64,000 bases of DNA from Mycolicibacterium grossiae (GCF_008329645.1 NZ_CP043474.1:5208001-5272000); one strand, 5' to 3'. Positions 26,291 to 35,167 are shown, numbered from the stretch's first letter. Made by a program: numbers and translations. The notes: generated by a model from the letters alone, not told the origin.

Positions 26291-27502
26291 TCAGAAGCCG
26301 TAGCCCAGTTGGGCAGGCACGTCGGAGGCGAACGCGGCGTCCAGCGCGGCCGGCAGCGCGGGATCGTCGCACCGGAGACGGTGCGCTGCCGCGAACGCCG
26401 TGGCGCGATGAGCACCGAGGTACAGGCTGCCGAGCACCGACCGCGAGAGGTGGACGTCGGCCGGGTCCCCGGTCGGTGCGCACTCGGCGACGCCGTCGCG
26501 CACGCGTAGTGCGTAGCGCCCACCGCTGCCGAGGGCGTCGTCGGCGACCTCGACGACCGCGGTGAGGTCGGCGCCGTAGCGCCGGGCCCGCAGGACCGCG
26601 GGCACGTCGATCGGACGCAACCACAGATCGTCGACGCTCGCGGTCGTGACGACGCGGCGGGCGTCGGTGAGTAGGTAGGGCAGCGGGTCGCCGGGGTGGG
26701 TGGTGACGTCGACGCCGTCCATCAGGTCCAGGCCGAGCAGCGCCCGCCACAGCGCGACGTGCGCCGCGGGGGTCACCGCGGCGAACTTCGTGACGCGCGC
26801 GGTCCGCGAGGGGCGCTCGCCGTGCACGCGGTAGCACGCGAAGCCGTCGGGGTGCAGGGCGGCGAACAGCGCGGTGCCTCCGGCGCGGGCATCGGCGCGG
26901 TCGGCGAACACGTCGTCCCACAACGGTTTCGGCGTGGGCAGCCCTCCCGGTGTCCGCAGTCGCCAGCGCTCGTAGATCTCCTCGATCCGGTCCCGGTGGT
27001 CTGCCGGACGCACCATCCGCACGCCGCCCGGGTCGGGTACCTCGGCGTGGAACGCAGCGTCGCGGCGACGCACCGTCAGCGACTGCGTCACCGTCGCCGG
27101 CCCGTAGCCGAAGCGGCCGTAGATGCCGCCCTCGGACGCGGTCAACCCCGCGATGGGAGGACCGGCGTCGGCGATGCGCCGGTGCAGCTCGGTGAACATG
27201 TCACGGAGCACGCCGCGGCGCCGGTGGGTCGGCGCGACGACGACGTCAGAGACGCCGGCCATCGGCAGGACGGCCCCGCCGGGCACCGTGAGCGACATGT
27301 CCAGGTACAGCGCCACGCCCACGACGTCGGGCCCGTCGCACGCGACGACGACGCCGTCCGCGGCGACCATCGACCGCCAGGCGGCGTCGGCCTCCGGCGG
27401 CTGATCGGCCCCGAAGCCGACCGCGCTCAGCACGGTGATCGCGGGCCAGTCGGCGTCGTCGGCGGCACGGATGACCGGTCGGGCCGGTGCGCTGGTGGTC
27501 AT
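26291..27502 (-). CDS. eis: Eis-like N-acetyltransferase
   Basis: A 403-aa protein, the normal Eis length. Its tripartite build is visible: N-terminal GNAT domain with the acetyl-CoA loop VVVAPTHRRRGVLRDMFTEL near residues 88-107, a middle GNAT-like domain, and a C-terminal SCP2-like region ending in ALDAAFASDVPAQLGYGF, whose terminal carboxylate acts as the general base in M. tuberculosis Eis. The conserved Tyr region SEGGIYGRFGYGPAT near 120 is present. Eis enzymes acetylate aminoglycosides at several amines. A purine-rich GGGGG stretch precedes the ATG. Confidence 0.93.
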   Translation of the reverse strand: MTTSAPARPVIRAADDADWPAITVLSAVGFGADQPPEADAAWRSMVAADGVVVACDGPDVVGVALYLDMSLTVPGGAVLPMAGVSDVVVAPTHRRRGVLRDMFTELHRRIADAGPPIAGLTASEGGIYGRFGYGPATVTQSLTVRRRDAAFHAEVPDPGGVRMVRPADHRDRIEEIYERWRLRTPGGLPTPKPLWDDVFADRADARAGGTALFAALHPDGFACYRVHGERPSRTARVTKFAAVTPAAHVALWRALLGLDLMDGVDVTTHPGDPLPYLLTDARRVVTTASVDDLWLRPIDVPAVLRARRYGADLTAVVEVADDALGSGGRYALRVRDGVAECAPTGDPADVHLSRSVLGSLYLGAHRATAFAAAHRLRCDDPALPAALDAAFASDVPAQLGYGF

Positions 27503-27546
27503 CCCCCGACGGTGTCACAGCCGGGCCGGTGTGCGCACGTGGGTTT

Positions 27547-28686
27547 TCAGGCGCCGACCATGTCGAACAGCGGGTCGTCGGGACCGATGTCGAACGTGCA
27601 GTCGTCCAGGCGCGGATCGGGCACGAAGGACCAGAACATGACGCCGGCGGCGCCGTGCTCCCGGGCCTCGTCGACCAGGTGCGCCACCTCGGCCTTGCGC
27701 TCTTGCAGCGAGGTACACGTGCCGGCCCGCACGCCGACCTCGGCGACGAGCAACGGCTTGTGCAGCGCGCGTGCCTGTTCCACGCGGCGCGCCAGCCCAT
27801 CGCGGGGATCGCCCGGGAAGTAGTCGGTCGACCGGTAGAAGTGGTATTCCAGCACGTCGACGCCGGCCGATGCGGCGACCAGCGCGTAATCGTCACCAGC
27901 GGAACCACATTGACCACCGCCGGTGTGTCCACTGAACACCACGGCGTCGGCGTCGAGCGCCCGGATCCGCGCCCCCACCGCGTCGAAGAAGGTCCGTAGC
28001 ACGGCCGCGGCGTCGGCAGGACAGGCGCGTGTCTGCCACGGACAGCCGTCCTCGGTGCACCGCGACGGTTCCGGCTCGCCGACGGGCGTCCAGCCCGCGA
28101 GTGCCGGCGAGTCGCGCCAACGGGTCAGTGCCACCTGCAGCCAGGCGTCGTACGACATGGGCAGTCCGTGGGAGACCTCGGTCCGCCACCCGCCGACGAA
28201 CCAGTCGTAGTCCTTGACGTAGGAGTTCTCACAGCCGCCCTCGCCACCCGTGAGCACCGCGATCAGCAGCTGATCGTGCCGCGCGGCCGCCGCGAAGACC
28301 GCGTCGAGGGCGGTGAAGTCGAGCTGCCCGGTGGCCTTGTTGACCGCGAAGGTCGAGTAGATGTTCACCCGGGTCAGCGAGTGCGCCGGCAGGCTGCCGA
28401 AGTACCTGTCGAGGTCGACCTGCGCGCCGCAACCCGCGTTGATCGTCCAGTCGGTGGCGAGCTGGTAGGCGTTGAGGCCGATGGGCCAGAACGCGCGGCC
28501 GTCCAACGTGAGCGAAGTCCCGTCGACACCCAGCCGAGCGGCCCGATCGGCATTTGCTGCAGTACCCGTGCGCTCCGGCGCGGACACCGGCACGGGAGGG
28601 CGGGGTATGGCAAACAATGCCAGCGCCGTCATTACCGCGAACAGCAACAACAGCCATCGCGACACCCACCCCGTACGGAGCCCCAT
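27547..28686 (-). CDS. exported glycoside hydrolase-like protein (GH5/cellulase fold)
   Basis: A 379-aa protein with an N-terminal signal anchor (WLLLLFAVMTALALFAI), Pro/Ala-rich linker, then a (beta/alpha)8 glycosidase-like domain starting DGTSLTLDGRAFWPIGLNAY. Candidate acid Glu is in WTPVGEPEPSRCTEDGCPW near 205 and candidate nucleophile Glu is in KPLLVAEVGVRAGTC near 320, at strands 4 and 7 as in clan A. Four or more cysteines suggest disulfides, in line with an extracellular location. The substrate is unknown; beta-mannan or beta-glucan are possibilities. A TAGCCT box 7 nt before the ATG suggests leaderless transcription. Confidence 0.78.
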   Translation of the reverse strand: MGLRTGWVSRWLLLLFAVMTALALFAIPRPPVPVSAPERTGTAANADRAARLGVDGTSLTLDGRAFWPIGLNAYQLATDWTINAGCGAQVDLDRYFGSLPAHSLTRVNIYSTFAVNKATGQLDFTALDAVFAAAARHDQLLIAVLTGGEGGCENSYVKDYDWFVGGWRTEVSHGLPMSYDAWLQVALTRWRDSPALAGWTPVGEPEPSRCTEDGCPWQTRACPADAAAVLRTFFDAVGARIRALDADAVVFSGHTGGGQCGSAGDDYALVAASAGVDVLEYHFYRSTDYFPGDPRDGLARRVEQARALHKPLLVAEVGVRAGTCTSLQERKAEVAHLVDEAREHGAAGVMFWSFVPDPRLDDCTFDIGPDDPLFDMVGA

Positions 28687-28693
28687 GCGGCGC

Positions 28694-28699
28694 AGGCTA
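28694..28699 (-). promoter_or_regulatory. putative -10 box of the leaderless glycosidase-like gene
   Basis: TAGCCT on the minus strand ends 7 nt before ATG 28686. Confidence 0.45.
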
Positions 28700-28775
28700 C
28701 CCAGTGCAGCTGCCCGTCACGCGTTTGCGCACGAAATTGACGCTTGGTATGGTTTCGCGCTTCCCGGGCCGTCCG

Positions 28776-29969
28776 TCAGGCGTAGTCCGGCAGCCGCATG
28801 CCCTCCACCGGCAGTGTCGCCATGCGGCGGCCCGCGAGGCTCGCGACCCTGCGGCCGACCGGGCTCGCGGCGGCGCGGGCGGCGGCGCGGAGCGCACGGA
28901 TGCCTCCCGCCGTCCGAGGATTGGCCCGCCGCAGCTGGCTCGGCTCGATCGTCGGCATCGCCGCGGTGACGGGCCGCAGCACCTTCTCGTAGCGGGCCAG
29001 CGCTTCGAGGTGGTCGTCGCCGGCGGCCAGTTCGCCGGCGAGCACGTAGGCCCCGATCAGCCCCATGCTGGTGCCCACTCCCCCGAAGGTGGCGTTGCAC
29101 GAGGCGGCGTCCCCGAGCAGGGCCACCCGCCCCGCGCTCCACCGCGGCGTCCGGACCCGCCCGACGGCGTCGAAGTAACCGGGCGCGCCGTCGGCCAGGG
29201 CGGCGAGGATGCGGGGCGCGGGCCCGCCCACGTCGGCGAAGGTCCGGGCGAGGATCATCTCCTGGTCCGCGCGGGCGAGCCGCTCCAGGCCGCGGACGTC
29301 GGACATGAACGTGAGAATGGCGCGCGTCCCGCCCAGGTTGTCCGGCCGCAGGTGGACCGACCGGGATCCCGGCACGTGCAGCCAGTTCCACCACGCGTCG
29401 TCGCCCTCGGTCCGCGGGATCGTCAGGTACGCGAAGTACATGCCGAACTCCTCGACGTCCGCGGGGGTGACGAAGCGCCGCGAACGCGAGCGCAGACCCT
29501 CGGCGATCACGACGACGTCGGCGTCGAGCCGCGTGCCGTCCTGGAGCACTGCCGTCACGCCGTCGCCATGGTCGGCGACGTCGGCCAGCTGGGTGCCGAA
29601 GCGGTAGTCGGTGTCGTCGCGGGTGTGCTCGTGGAGGATCCGGGACAGCTCGCCGCGCAGGATCTCCAGTTCGGCGGTGGGTCCGTCCACGCCGTCGCGG
29701 CCGTCGATCGGAAACGACGCCACCGGCGTCCCGTCCTCGGTGACGAAGCGCATGCCGATCTCGCCGGTGTTCGCGGCGCGGATCTCGGCATCGATGCCCA
29801 TCCGGCGGGCGACCTCGCGGGCGGCACCCCGGACGTCGACGTTCTGCCCCTCCTCGCGGAGTGCCGGATGCCGTTCCAGGATCGTCGTGCGCCACCCCCG
29901 CGCGGTGAGCTGATGGGCGAGGGCGGGTCCGGAGATTCCGGCCCCGGAGATGACGGCGTGCGGTGACAT
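28776..29969 (-). CDS. FAD-dependent monooxygenase (PHBH fold)
   Basis: A 397-aa group A flavoprotein hydroxylase. The FAD-binding GxGxxG is at residues 8-13 (VISGAGISGPALAHQL), the second FAD site is GRVALLGDAASCNATFGGVG near 280, and DG-type NADPH segment VVVIAEGLRSRSRR lies near 155. No signal peptide. Relatives include TetX-type and aromatic hydroxylases; the substrate cannot be told. ATG 29969 gives the family N-terminus. A MarR gene is divergent 95 bp away, so the pair is a likely regulator/target module. Confidence 0.88.
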   Translation of the reverse strand: MSPHAVISGAGISGPALAHQLTARGWRTTILERHPALREEGQNVDVRGAAREVARRMGIDAEIRAANTGEIGMRFVTEDGTPVASFPIDGRDGVDGPTAELEILRGELSRILHEHTRDDTDYRFGTQLADVADHGDGVTAVLQDGTRLDADVVVIAEGLRSRSRRFVTPADVEEFGMYFAYLTIPRTEGDDAWWNWLHVPGSRSVHLRPDNLGGTRAILTFMSDVRGLERLARADQEMILARTFADVGGPAPRILAALADGAPGYFDAVGRVRTPRWSAGRVALLGDAASCNATFGGVGTSMGLIGAYVLAGELAAGDDHLEALARYEKVLRPVTAAMPTIEPSQLRRANPRTAGGIRALRAAARAAASPVGRRVASLAGRRMATLPVEGMRLPDYA

Positions 29970-30004
29970 GGTGGCGCCTTCCCGGCGACACTCGGATCGC
30001 CCGC

Positions 30005-30041
30005 TCGATTTAACTAGAAAACCGTGATACTCGTTAATCGA
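30005..30041. promoter_or_regulatory. AT-rich inverted repeat between the monooxygenase and MarR genes
   Basis: TCGATTTAAC (30005-30014) and GTTAATCGA (30033-30041) are inverted copies apart from one extra T. The region is unusually AT-rich for this genome and lies between divergent starts, as expected for a MarR operator. Confidence 0.45.
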
Positions 30042-30064
30042 ACCATTTCCCACGGGGAGGCGCC

Positions 30065-30556
30065 GTGAAACACGAACGGGACGAGACGGGGCACTGGCTG
30101 GCCGGGCTGAGCGGGCCGACGCTGTCGATGCGGCGGTTCCTGACGGCGCACGACGAGCTGCAGCGCCACCAGGCGCGGCGCATGGGGCTCAACGTCACCG
30201 ACATGCAGGCGCTGCGGATGCTCGACGTCCACGGACCCGCCGGCCCGAGCGAGTTGGCACGTCGCCTCGACGTCCGGTCGGCGTCGATGACGGTGCTGCT
30301 CGACCGCCTCGAGGCCGGCGGCCTGGCCGAACGCGTACCCGACCCGGACGACCGCCGCCGGGTCATCGTCCGCGCGCTCCCCGAGGCGGTGGACCGGTTG
30401 TTCGACGCTTGGGCGCCCGTCGTGCGCGCGATGGACGACGTGGGACACGCCCTCCCGGCCGCCGAGCAGCAGGCGGTGCAGACGTTCTTCGACCGCGTCG
30501 CCGCCGTCGTCGAGGGGAACCTCTCCGCGCCGGAGCGCCGGGAGGAGGCACCCTAG
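30065..30556 (+). CDS. MarR family transcriptional regulator
   Basis: A 163-aa winged-helix regulator. The recognition region is GPSELARRLDVRSASMTVLL (about 59-78) followed by the wing PDPDDRRRVIVRAL near 95. GGGGAGG precedes the GTG start. It is divergent from the FAD monooxygenase gene and probably represses it until a phenolic or drug-like ligand binds. The stop overlaps that of the convergent LysR gene (CTAG, 30553-30556). Confidence 0.9.
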   Translation: MKHERDETGHWLAGLSGPTLSMRRFLTAHDELQRHQARRMGLNVTDMQALRMLDVHGPAGPSELARRLDVRSASMTVLLDRLEAGGLAERVPDPDDRRRVIVRALPEAVDRLFDAWAPVVRAMDDVGHALPAAEQQAVQTFFDRVAAVVEGNLSAPERREEAP

Positions 30557-31449
30557 GCGGCCACCGGAGTCAAATGCGTGCGGGCGGCCGCCACGAACTC
30601 GGCGACCAGCGGGTTGGGGTCGCCGGGCCGTGCGGCGACGACCACCGTGCTGGGCGGCACGCCGACGACGGGCACGGTGACCAGATCGCCGCGCAGTGAG
30701 CTGCGTCGGTCGCCGATCGGGAGGACGGCGATCGCCTGCCCACCCGCGACGAGTTCCAACCGGTCCTCGAAGCGCACCGGCAGTGGCGCCGCCGAGATCG
30801 CAACCGGATCCGGGTCGTCGACGCGCGCGGGAAAGATGGAGCGCGGACCGCCGTGCGGACAGAACAACGACTCGTCGCCGGCGACGTCGTCCGCCGTGAC
30901 GACCGGGCGATCGGCGAGCGGGTGATCGACGGGGACGACCAGCACGCGCGGCTCCTCGTAGAGGACGGTCACGTGAACGGCCGTGTCGCGCACCAACAAC
31001 GGGTCTCGCGCCACCAGCACGTCGACGCGACCGTCGGTGAACGCCGACTCCTCGAAGCACTCCAGGTGCCGGGTTCCGATCTCGGCCTCCGGATGTCGCT
31101 CGCGCAGCACGCGCACCGCCGGCGTGACGACCAGGTCCTCGACGTACCCGACGACGAGTCGCCTCGTGGGTGCATGGGCACGCGCGGTCAGCGCGGCCCG
31201 CCGCGCCGCGGCCAGCAGTGCCAGCGCCTCCGGCAGGAAGGCCGCACCAGCCTCGGTCAGGGCGGCACCCTGCGGCGTCCTGTCGAACAACCGGACACCG
31301 AGCCGGGATTCGAGCCGCTGAATCTGACGGCTCAGCGACGGCTGCGCCAGGTGCAGCGCGGCCGCCGCGCGGCCGTAGTTGCCGTGCTCGGCGACGACGG
31401 TGAAGTAGCGCACCAGTCGCAGCTCGAGATCCGTGCCGAGGTCGTTCAC
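30553..31449 (-). CDS. LysR family transcriptional regulator
   Basis: A 298-aa LysR regulator. The N-terminal HTH is YFTVVAEHGNYGRAAAALHL followed by SLSRQIQRLESRLGVRLFDR (residues about 13-58). The rest is the periplasmic-binding-like effector domain (TRRLVVGYVEDLVVTPAVRV near 95). GTG 31449 has GGAGAG upstream; an extended frame to 31560 is ignored as it covers the divergent promoter. It faces two SDR genes across 143 bp and likely regulates them. Confidence 0.92.
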   Translation of the reverse strand: MNDLGTDLELRLVRYFTVVAEHGNYGRAAAALHLAQPSLSRQIQRLESRLGVRLFDRTPQGAALTEAGAAFLPEALALLAAARRAALTARAHAPTRRLVVGYVEDLVVTPAVRVLRERHPEAEIGTRHLECFEESAFTDGRVDVLVARDPLLVRDTAVHVTVLYEEPRVLVVPVDHPLADRPVVTADDVAGDESLFCPHGGPRSIFPARVDDPDPVAISAAPLPVRFEDRLELVAGGQAIAVLPIGDRRSSLRGDLVTVPVVGVPPSTVVVAARPGDPNPLVAEFVAAARTHLTPVAA

Positions 31450-31498
31450 CGCCGTCTCTCCATGGCCCCTTCCAACCCGGTCGGCCGGGTCGGCTATT

Positions 31499-31527
31499 CC
31501 GTTTCGGCATGACGCGGTACCGAACGG
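31499..31527. promoter_or_regulatory. inverted repeat between LysR and SDR genes
   Basis: CCGTTTCGG (31499-31507) and CCGAACGG (31520-31527) are near-perfect inverted copies, about one helical turn apart. Candidate LysR binding site. Confidence 0.35.
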
Positions 31528-31592
31528 GTCTTGGACAGCGTCCGCACCCCGTCGGAACACTCGATGCCGAGACGGACGAAAGGTGGACGCAG

Positions 31593-32333
31593 ATGGGCAG
31601 ATTCGAGGGCAGGAACGTAGTGATCACCGGCGGCAGCAGCGGCCTCGGCCTGGCGGCGGCGCTATACCTGGTCGACGAGGGCGCCCGCGTCCTGGTGACC
31701 GGGCGGCATCCCGACGTGCTCGCCGACGCCGCCCGCCGGCTCGGTGACCGCGGCATCGCAGTGCGCAGTGACACCGGCTCGCTCCCGCAGATCGACGAAC
31801 TGGCCGCGCGCGTCGCGGAAGAGTTCGGCACGGTGCACGCCCTGATCGTCAATGCCGGCATCGGCAGCTTCGACCCGTTCGACGCCGTCACCGAGCAGAC
31901 GTTCGACGAGGTGTTCGACATCAACGTCAAGGGACCCTTCTTCACCGTGCAGCGGTTGGCTCCGCTGCTGGCCCCCGGCAGCGGCGTGGTGCTGACGACG
32001 TCGACCGCCAACCGGACGGGCTGGGACGCACTCAGCGTCTACTCCGCCAGCAAGGCGGCACTGCGGTCGATGGCACGCACCCTCAGCCGCGAGCTGCTGC
32101 CGCGGGGCATTCGCGTCAATGCGATCAGCCCGGGCTCCATCGACACCGGCAAGTTGGAGAAGGAGGTGCCCGAGCGCGCCGCCGCCCTCAAGGAGGCCTT
32201 CACGACCGCCAACCCCATGCAGCGCTTCGGCCGGCCCGAGGAATTCGCTCCGGCCGTGGCGTTCCTCGCCTTCGACGCGACGTTCGCCGCCGGGATCGAA
32301 CTCGTCGTCGACGGCGGACATTCACAACTCTAG
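31593..32333 (+). CDS. SDR family oxidoreductase (first of pair)
   Basis: A 246-aa classical short-chain dehydrogenase. NAD(P) motif TGGSSGLGLA is at residues 12-21, NAG (IVNAGIG) near 85, catalytic Ser in TTSTANRTG, and YSASK (Tyr-x-x-x-Lys) near 150. TGR after the second strand (VLVTGRHPDV) suggests NADP preference. ATG 31593 has AAAGGTGG about 6 nt upstream. The second SDR follows after 9 nt and shares the VKGPFFTVQR/VKAPFFTVQR segment and the C-terminal FLxFDATFAxGxELxVDGG pattern, so the pair is a tandem duplication. Confidence 0.92.
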   Translation: MGRFEGRNVVITGGSSGLGLAAALYLVDEGARVLVTGRHPDVLADAARRLGDRGIAVRSDTGSLPQIDELAARVAEEFGTVHALIVNAGIGSFDPFDAVTEQTFDEVFDINVKGPFFTVQRLAPLLAPGSGVVLTTSTANRTGWDALSVYSASKAALRSMARTLSRELLPRGIRVNAISPGSIDTGKLEKEVPERAAALKEAFTTANPMQRFGRPEEFAPAVAFLAFDATFAAGIELVVDGGHSQL

Positions 32334-32342
32334 GAGGACGAC

Positions 32343-33080
32343 ATGACGGACTACACCGACAAGCGCGTGGTGATCACCGGGGGAACCAGCGGCATCGGGC
32401 TCGCGACGGCCAAGCTGTTGGACGCCGCCGGCGCCCGCGTGCTCGTCACCGGCCGGACCCCGGCCGCTCTGGCCACGGCACGCGAGGCACTCGGTCCGGC
32501 CGCCATCGTGGAGCGCAGCGACGCGGTCACCGGCATCGATGCACTCGCCGAGCGCGCGGAGACCGTGTTCGGTGGCGTGGACCTATTGGTGCTCAACGCC
32601 GGCGGAGTGTTGGCCGCTCCGGTCGAGGAAACCACCTCGTCGGCCTTCGACGAGCTGTTCGATCTCAACGTCAAGGCCCCGTTCTTCACCGTGCAGCGGT
32701 TCCTGCCGCTGCTGTCGTCCGGCAGCGCAATCGTGTTCGTGACGTCGGTGAGCAACGTGCAGGGCCTGCCCTCGACGAGCGTCTACGCCGCGACCAAGGC
32801 GGCGCTGCGCTCGCTCACCCGCACCTTCGCCGGCGAGTTCGTCGAGCGGGGCATCCGGGTGAACGCGGTCTCCCCCGGACCCGTGGGCACCGGCATCCTC
32901 GCGCGGTCGATGCCGGCCGACGCGGCGCGGAAGTTCCTCGACCAGATGGCCGCCGGCAACCCGATGCGCCGCCTGGGTGAGCCGGAGGAGATTGCGAAGG
33001 CCATCGCGTTCCTGGGCTTCGACGCCACCTTCGCCACCGGTGTCGAACTCGCGGTGGACGGCGGCGTCACGCAACTGTAG
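32343..33080 (+). CDS. SDR family oxidoreductase (second of pair)
   Basis: A 245-aa classical SDR. TGGTSGIGLA is at residues 11-20, LNAGG near 85, Ser in FVTSVSNVQG, and YAATKAALRSL near 150 carries the catalytic Tyr and Lys. The GGAGG ribosome-binding site 6 nt upstream is the best in the neighbourhood. About half the residues match the preceding SDR by eye. Substrate unknown. The stop lies inside the convergent Imm5-like gene's end (14-bp overlap). Confidence 0.92.
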   Translation: MTDYTDKRVVITGGTSGIGLATAKLLDAAGARVLVTGRTPAALATAREALGPAAIVERSDAVTGIDALAERAETVFGGVDLLVLNAGGVLAAPVEETTSSAFDELFDLNVKAPFFTVQRFLPLLSSGSAIVFVTSVSNVQGLPSTSVYAATKAALRSLTRTFAGEFVERGIRVNAVSPGPVGTGILARSMPADAARKFLDQMAAGNPMRRLGEPEEIAKAIAFLGFDATFATGVELAVDGGVTQL

Positions 33081-33612
33081 GGCCACCGGTGCGCAGCGCG
33101 GCGTCCAGTCTGGCCATCGTCCGGGACACGGCGGTGGTGCCCGGCGGTGGCACGGGATAGCGCCGCAGGACGTCGACGAGGGCCGGTGTCGCACGCCGAC
33201 ACGTCCGGCGCAGCGCCGCGTCCACCACGGCACGATCGCCGCCCGCGCGGTGCCCGAGCGCCTCCGCGGCGTACGCGGCGGCCCGCAGGATGTGGCCGAC
33301 CTGCGTTGCACGGGCGAGGGGATGCAGAAAGGCCGCCGCAGCCGCGTCCCCTGCGGCGTGTGCCGCACACCGCGCCGCCTCGTCGACGGTCTCGCGCGCC
33401 GCCCGGTGCGCGTCCACCGCCGCCATCCGCAGGACGTGGGTGCGCGCGGCGCCGTCGGCGAACGCCCGTGCCGCGGCGAGCGCCGCACGCGGTCGCCGGT
33501 CGGCCGGGCAGGCGGCTTCGAACAGGCCGAGCACCTCGTCGGCGGCGGCGACGGCGAAGCGCACCACCTCGCGCAGGTCGTCCGCGGTCAGGCTCAGCTC
33601 GCCGACGGACAC
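33067..33612 (-). CDS. Imm5-like putative immunity protein
   Basis: A 181-aa all-helical protein rich in Ala, Arg and Asp. The order LREVVRFAVAAADEVLGLFE, DRRPRAALAAARAFADGAAR, DEAARCAAHAAGDAAAAAFL, then HPLARATQVGHILRAAAYAA and C-terminal VDVLRRYPVPPPG is that of the Imm5-like family (predicted by others as an immunity protein in polymorphic toxin systems). No toxin gene is adjacent, so it is an orphan or has another role. GTG 33612 is chosen because GAGGAGG lies 6 nt upstream. It overlaps the second SDR by 14 bp tail to tail. Confidence 0.75.
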   Translation of the reverse strand: MSVGELSLTADDLREVVRFAVAAADEVLGLFEAACPADRRPRAALAAARAFADGAARTHVLRMAAVDAHRAARETVDEAARCAAHAAGDAAAAAFLHPLARATQVGHILRAAAYAAEALGHRAGGDRAVVDAALRRTCRRATPALVDVLRRYPVPPPGTTAVSRTMARLDAALRTGGPTVA

Positions 33613-33682
33613 GGACACCCTCCTCGACACTCGTGTCGGTTTCCCGCCAGTGCTGTCGGTGCCGACGTGTAATCGTCGAAGC

Positions 33683-35167
33683 ATGCACGACGACTTCGAC
33701 CGCTGTTACCGAGCCGTCCAGTCCAAGGACGCCCGGTTCGACGGATGGTTCGTCACGGCTGTGTTGACCACCGGCATCTATTGTCGGCCGAGCTGCCCGG
33801 TGCGTCCCCCGTTCGCCCGCAACGTACGGTTCTATCCGACCGCGGCCGCTGCGCACGGCGCCGGTTTCCGGGCGTGCAAGCGCTGCCGCCCGGACGCGTC
33901 CCCCGGGTCGCCGGAGTGGAACGTCCGCTCGGACACCGTGGCTCGCACCATGCGCCTCATCGCCGACGGCACGGTCGACCGCGAAGGCGTGACCGGCCTG
34001 GCCCGACGCGTCGGTTACACCACCCGGCAGCTCGAGCGGCTGCTGTCGGACGAGGTCGGCGCCAACCCCCTGGCGTTGGCCCGCGCGCAGCGCAGCCAGA
34101 CCGCGCGCGTGCTGATCGAGACGACGGACCTGCCGTTCGGCGACGTCGCCTTCGCGGCCGGCTTCGCCAGCATCCGGCAGTTCAACGACACCGTGCGCGC
34201 GGTGTGCGCGATGACGCCGACCGAACTGCGCCGCCGCGCACGGACGGAGTACGGCGCCGCGACCACCGGCGCGGGTGCCATCTCGCTGCGCCTGCCGGTC
34301 CGAACGCCGTTCGCCTACGAGGGTGTGTTCGGCCACCTCGCGGCCTGCGGCATCCCGGGCGTCGAGGAGGTGCGCGACGGCGCCTTCCGTCGCACGATGC
34401 GACTGCCGTCGGGCACGGCGATCGTCGGCCTGCGGCCGCGCGTCGACCACGTGCTGTGCGAGGTGGTGCTCGACGACTTCCGCGACCTCGCCACGGCGAT
34501 CGCCCGGGCCCGGCGGCTGCTCGACCTCGACGCCGACCCGGAGGCCGTCGTCGACGCCCTCGGCACGGACGAACACCTCGCCGCGATCGTCGCGAAGGCA
34601 CCCGGTCAGCGCATCCCCCGCACGGTGGACGAGCACGAACTGGCCATCCGCGTCGTCCTCGGCCAGCAGGTCTCGACGAAGGCAGCCCGCACTCATGCAC
34701 GCCGGCTCGTCGAGGCCTACGGTTCGCCGCTGCGCGACGCCGCCGGCGGCCTGACGCACCTGTTCCCGGACGTCTCGCAGCTGGCCGACGTCGACCCGGC
34801 ACTGCTCAAGTTTCCCAAGGCGCGGCAACGCACGCTGCTCGGGCTCATCCAGGCACTCGCGGACGGCGACGTCACGCTGGACGCCGGCTGCGACTGGGCC
34901 GATGCCCGCGAGCGTCTGCTCGCACTGCCCGGCATCGGTCCGTGGACCACCGAGGTGATCGCCATGCGGGGTCTGGGCGATCCCGACGCCTTCCCCGCCA
35001 GCGACCTCGGCGTGCTGGCGGCGGCCAAGCGGGTCGGGCTGCCCGCCGATGCCCGCGGGTTGACGGCGCACAGTGGTCGCTGGCGACCGTGGCGGGCGTA
35101 CGCGACGCAACACCTGTGGACGTCGCTCGATCACGACGTCAACGTATGGCCCCCGAAGGAGCACTGA
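33683..35167 (+). CDS. alkA: Ada-AlkA fusion: regulator/DNA-3-methyladenine glycosylase
   Basis: A 494-aa bifunctional protein, as in M. tuberculosis AlkA (Rv1317c). The N-terminal Ada zinc module has Cys pairs GIYCRPSC and ACKRCRP (about 30-75), with the first Cys as methyl-phosphotriester acceptor. An AraC-type HTH follows (LARRVGYTTRQLERLLSDEV near 110 and FGDVAFAAGFASIRQFNDTV near 153). The C-terminal glycosylase has the helix-hairpin-helix LPGIGPWTTEVIAMRGL near 415 with catalytic Asp in AFPASDLGV. It senses alkylation and excises alkylated bases. Its TGA overlaps the ogt ATG (TGATG), so the two are translationally coupled. Confidence 0.95.
   Translation: MHDDFDRCYRAVQSKDARFDGWFVTAVLTTGIYCRPSCPVRPPFARNVRFYPTAAAAHGAGFRACKRCRPDASPGSPEWNVRSDTVARTMRLIADGTVDREGVTGLARRVGYTTRQLERLLSDEVGANPLALARAQRSQTARVLIETTDLPFGDVAFAAGFASIRQFNDTVRAVCAMTPTELRRRARTEYGAATTGAGAISLRLPVRTPFAYEGVFGHLAACGIPGVEEVRDGAFRRTMRLPSGTAIVGLRPRVDHVLCEVVLDDFRDLATAIARARRLLDLDADPEAVVDALGTDEHLAAIVAKAPGQRIPRTVDEHELAIRVVLGQQVSTKAARTHARRLVEAYGSPLRDAAGGLTHLFPDVSQLADVDPALLKFPKARQRTLLGLIQALADGDVTLDAGCDWADARERLLALPGIGPWTTEVIAMRGLGDPDAFPASDLGVLAAAKRVGLPADARGLTAHSGRWRPWRAYATQHLWTSLDHDVNVWPPKEH

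Noticed and set aside
23556..33612. Integrated mobile element or prophage
   Set aside because: No integrase, transposase, tRNA end, direct-repeat attachment pair or composition shift was seen in the accessory stretch.
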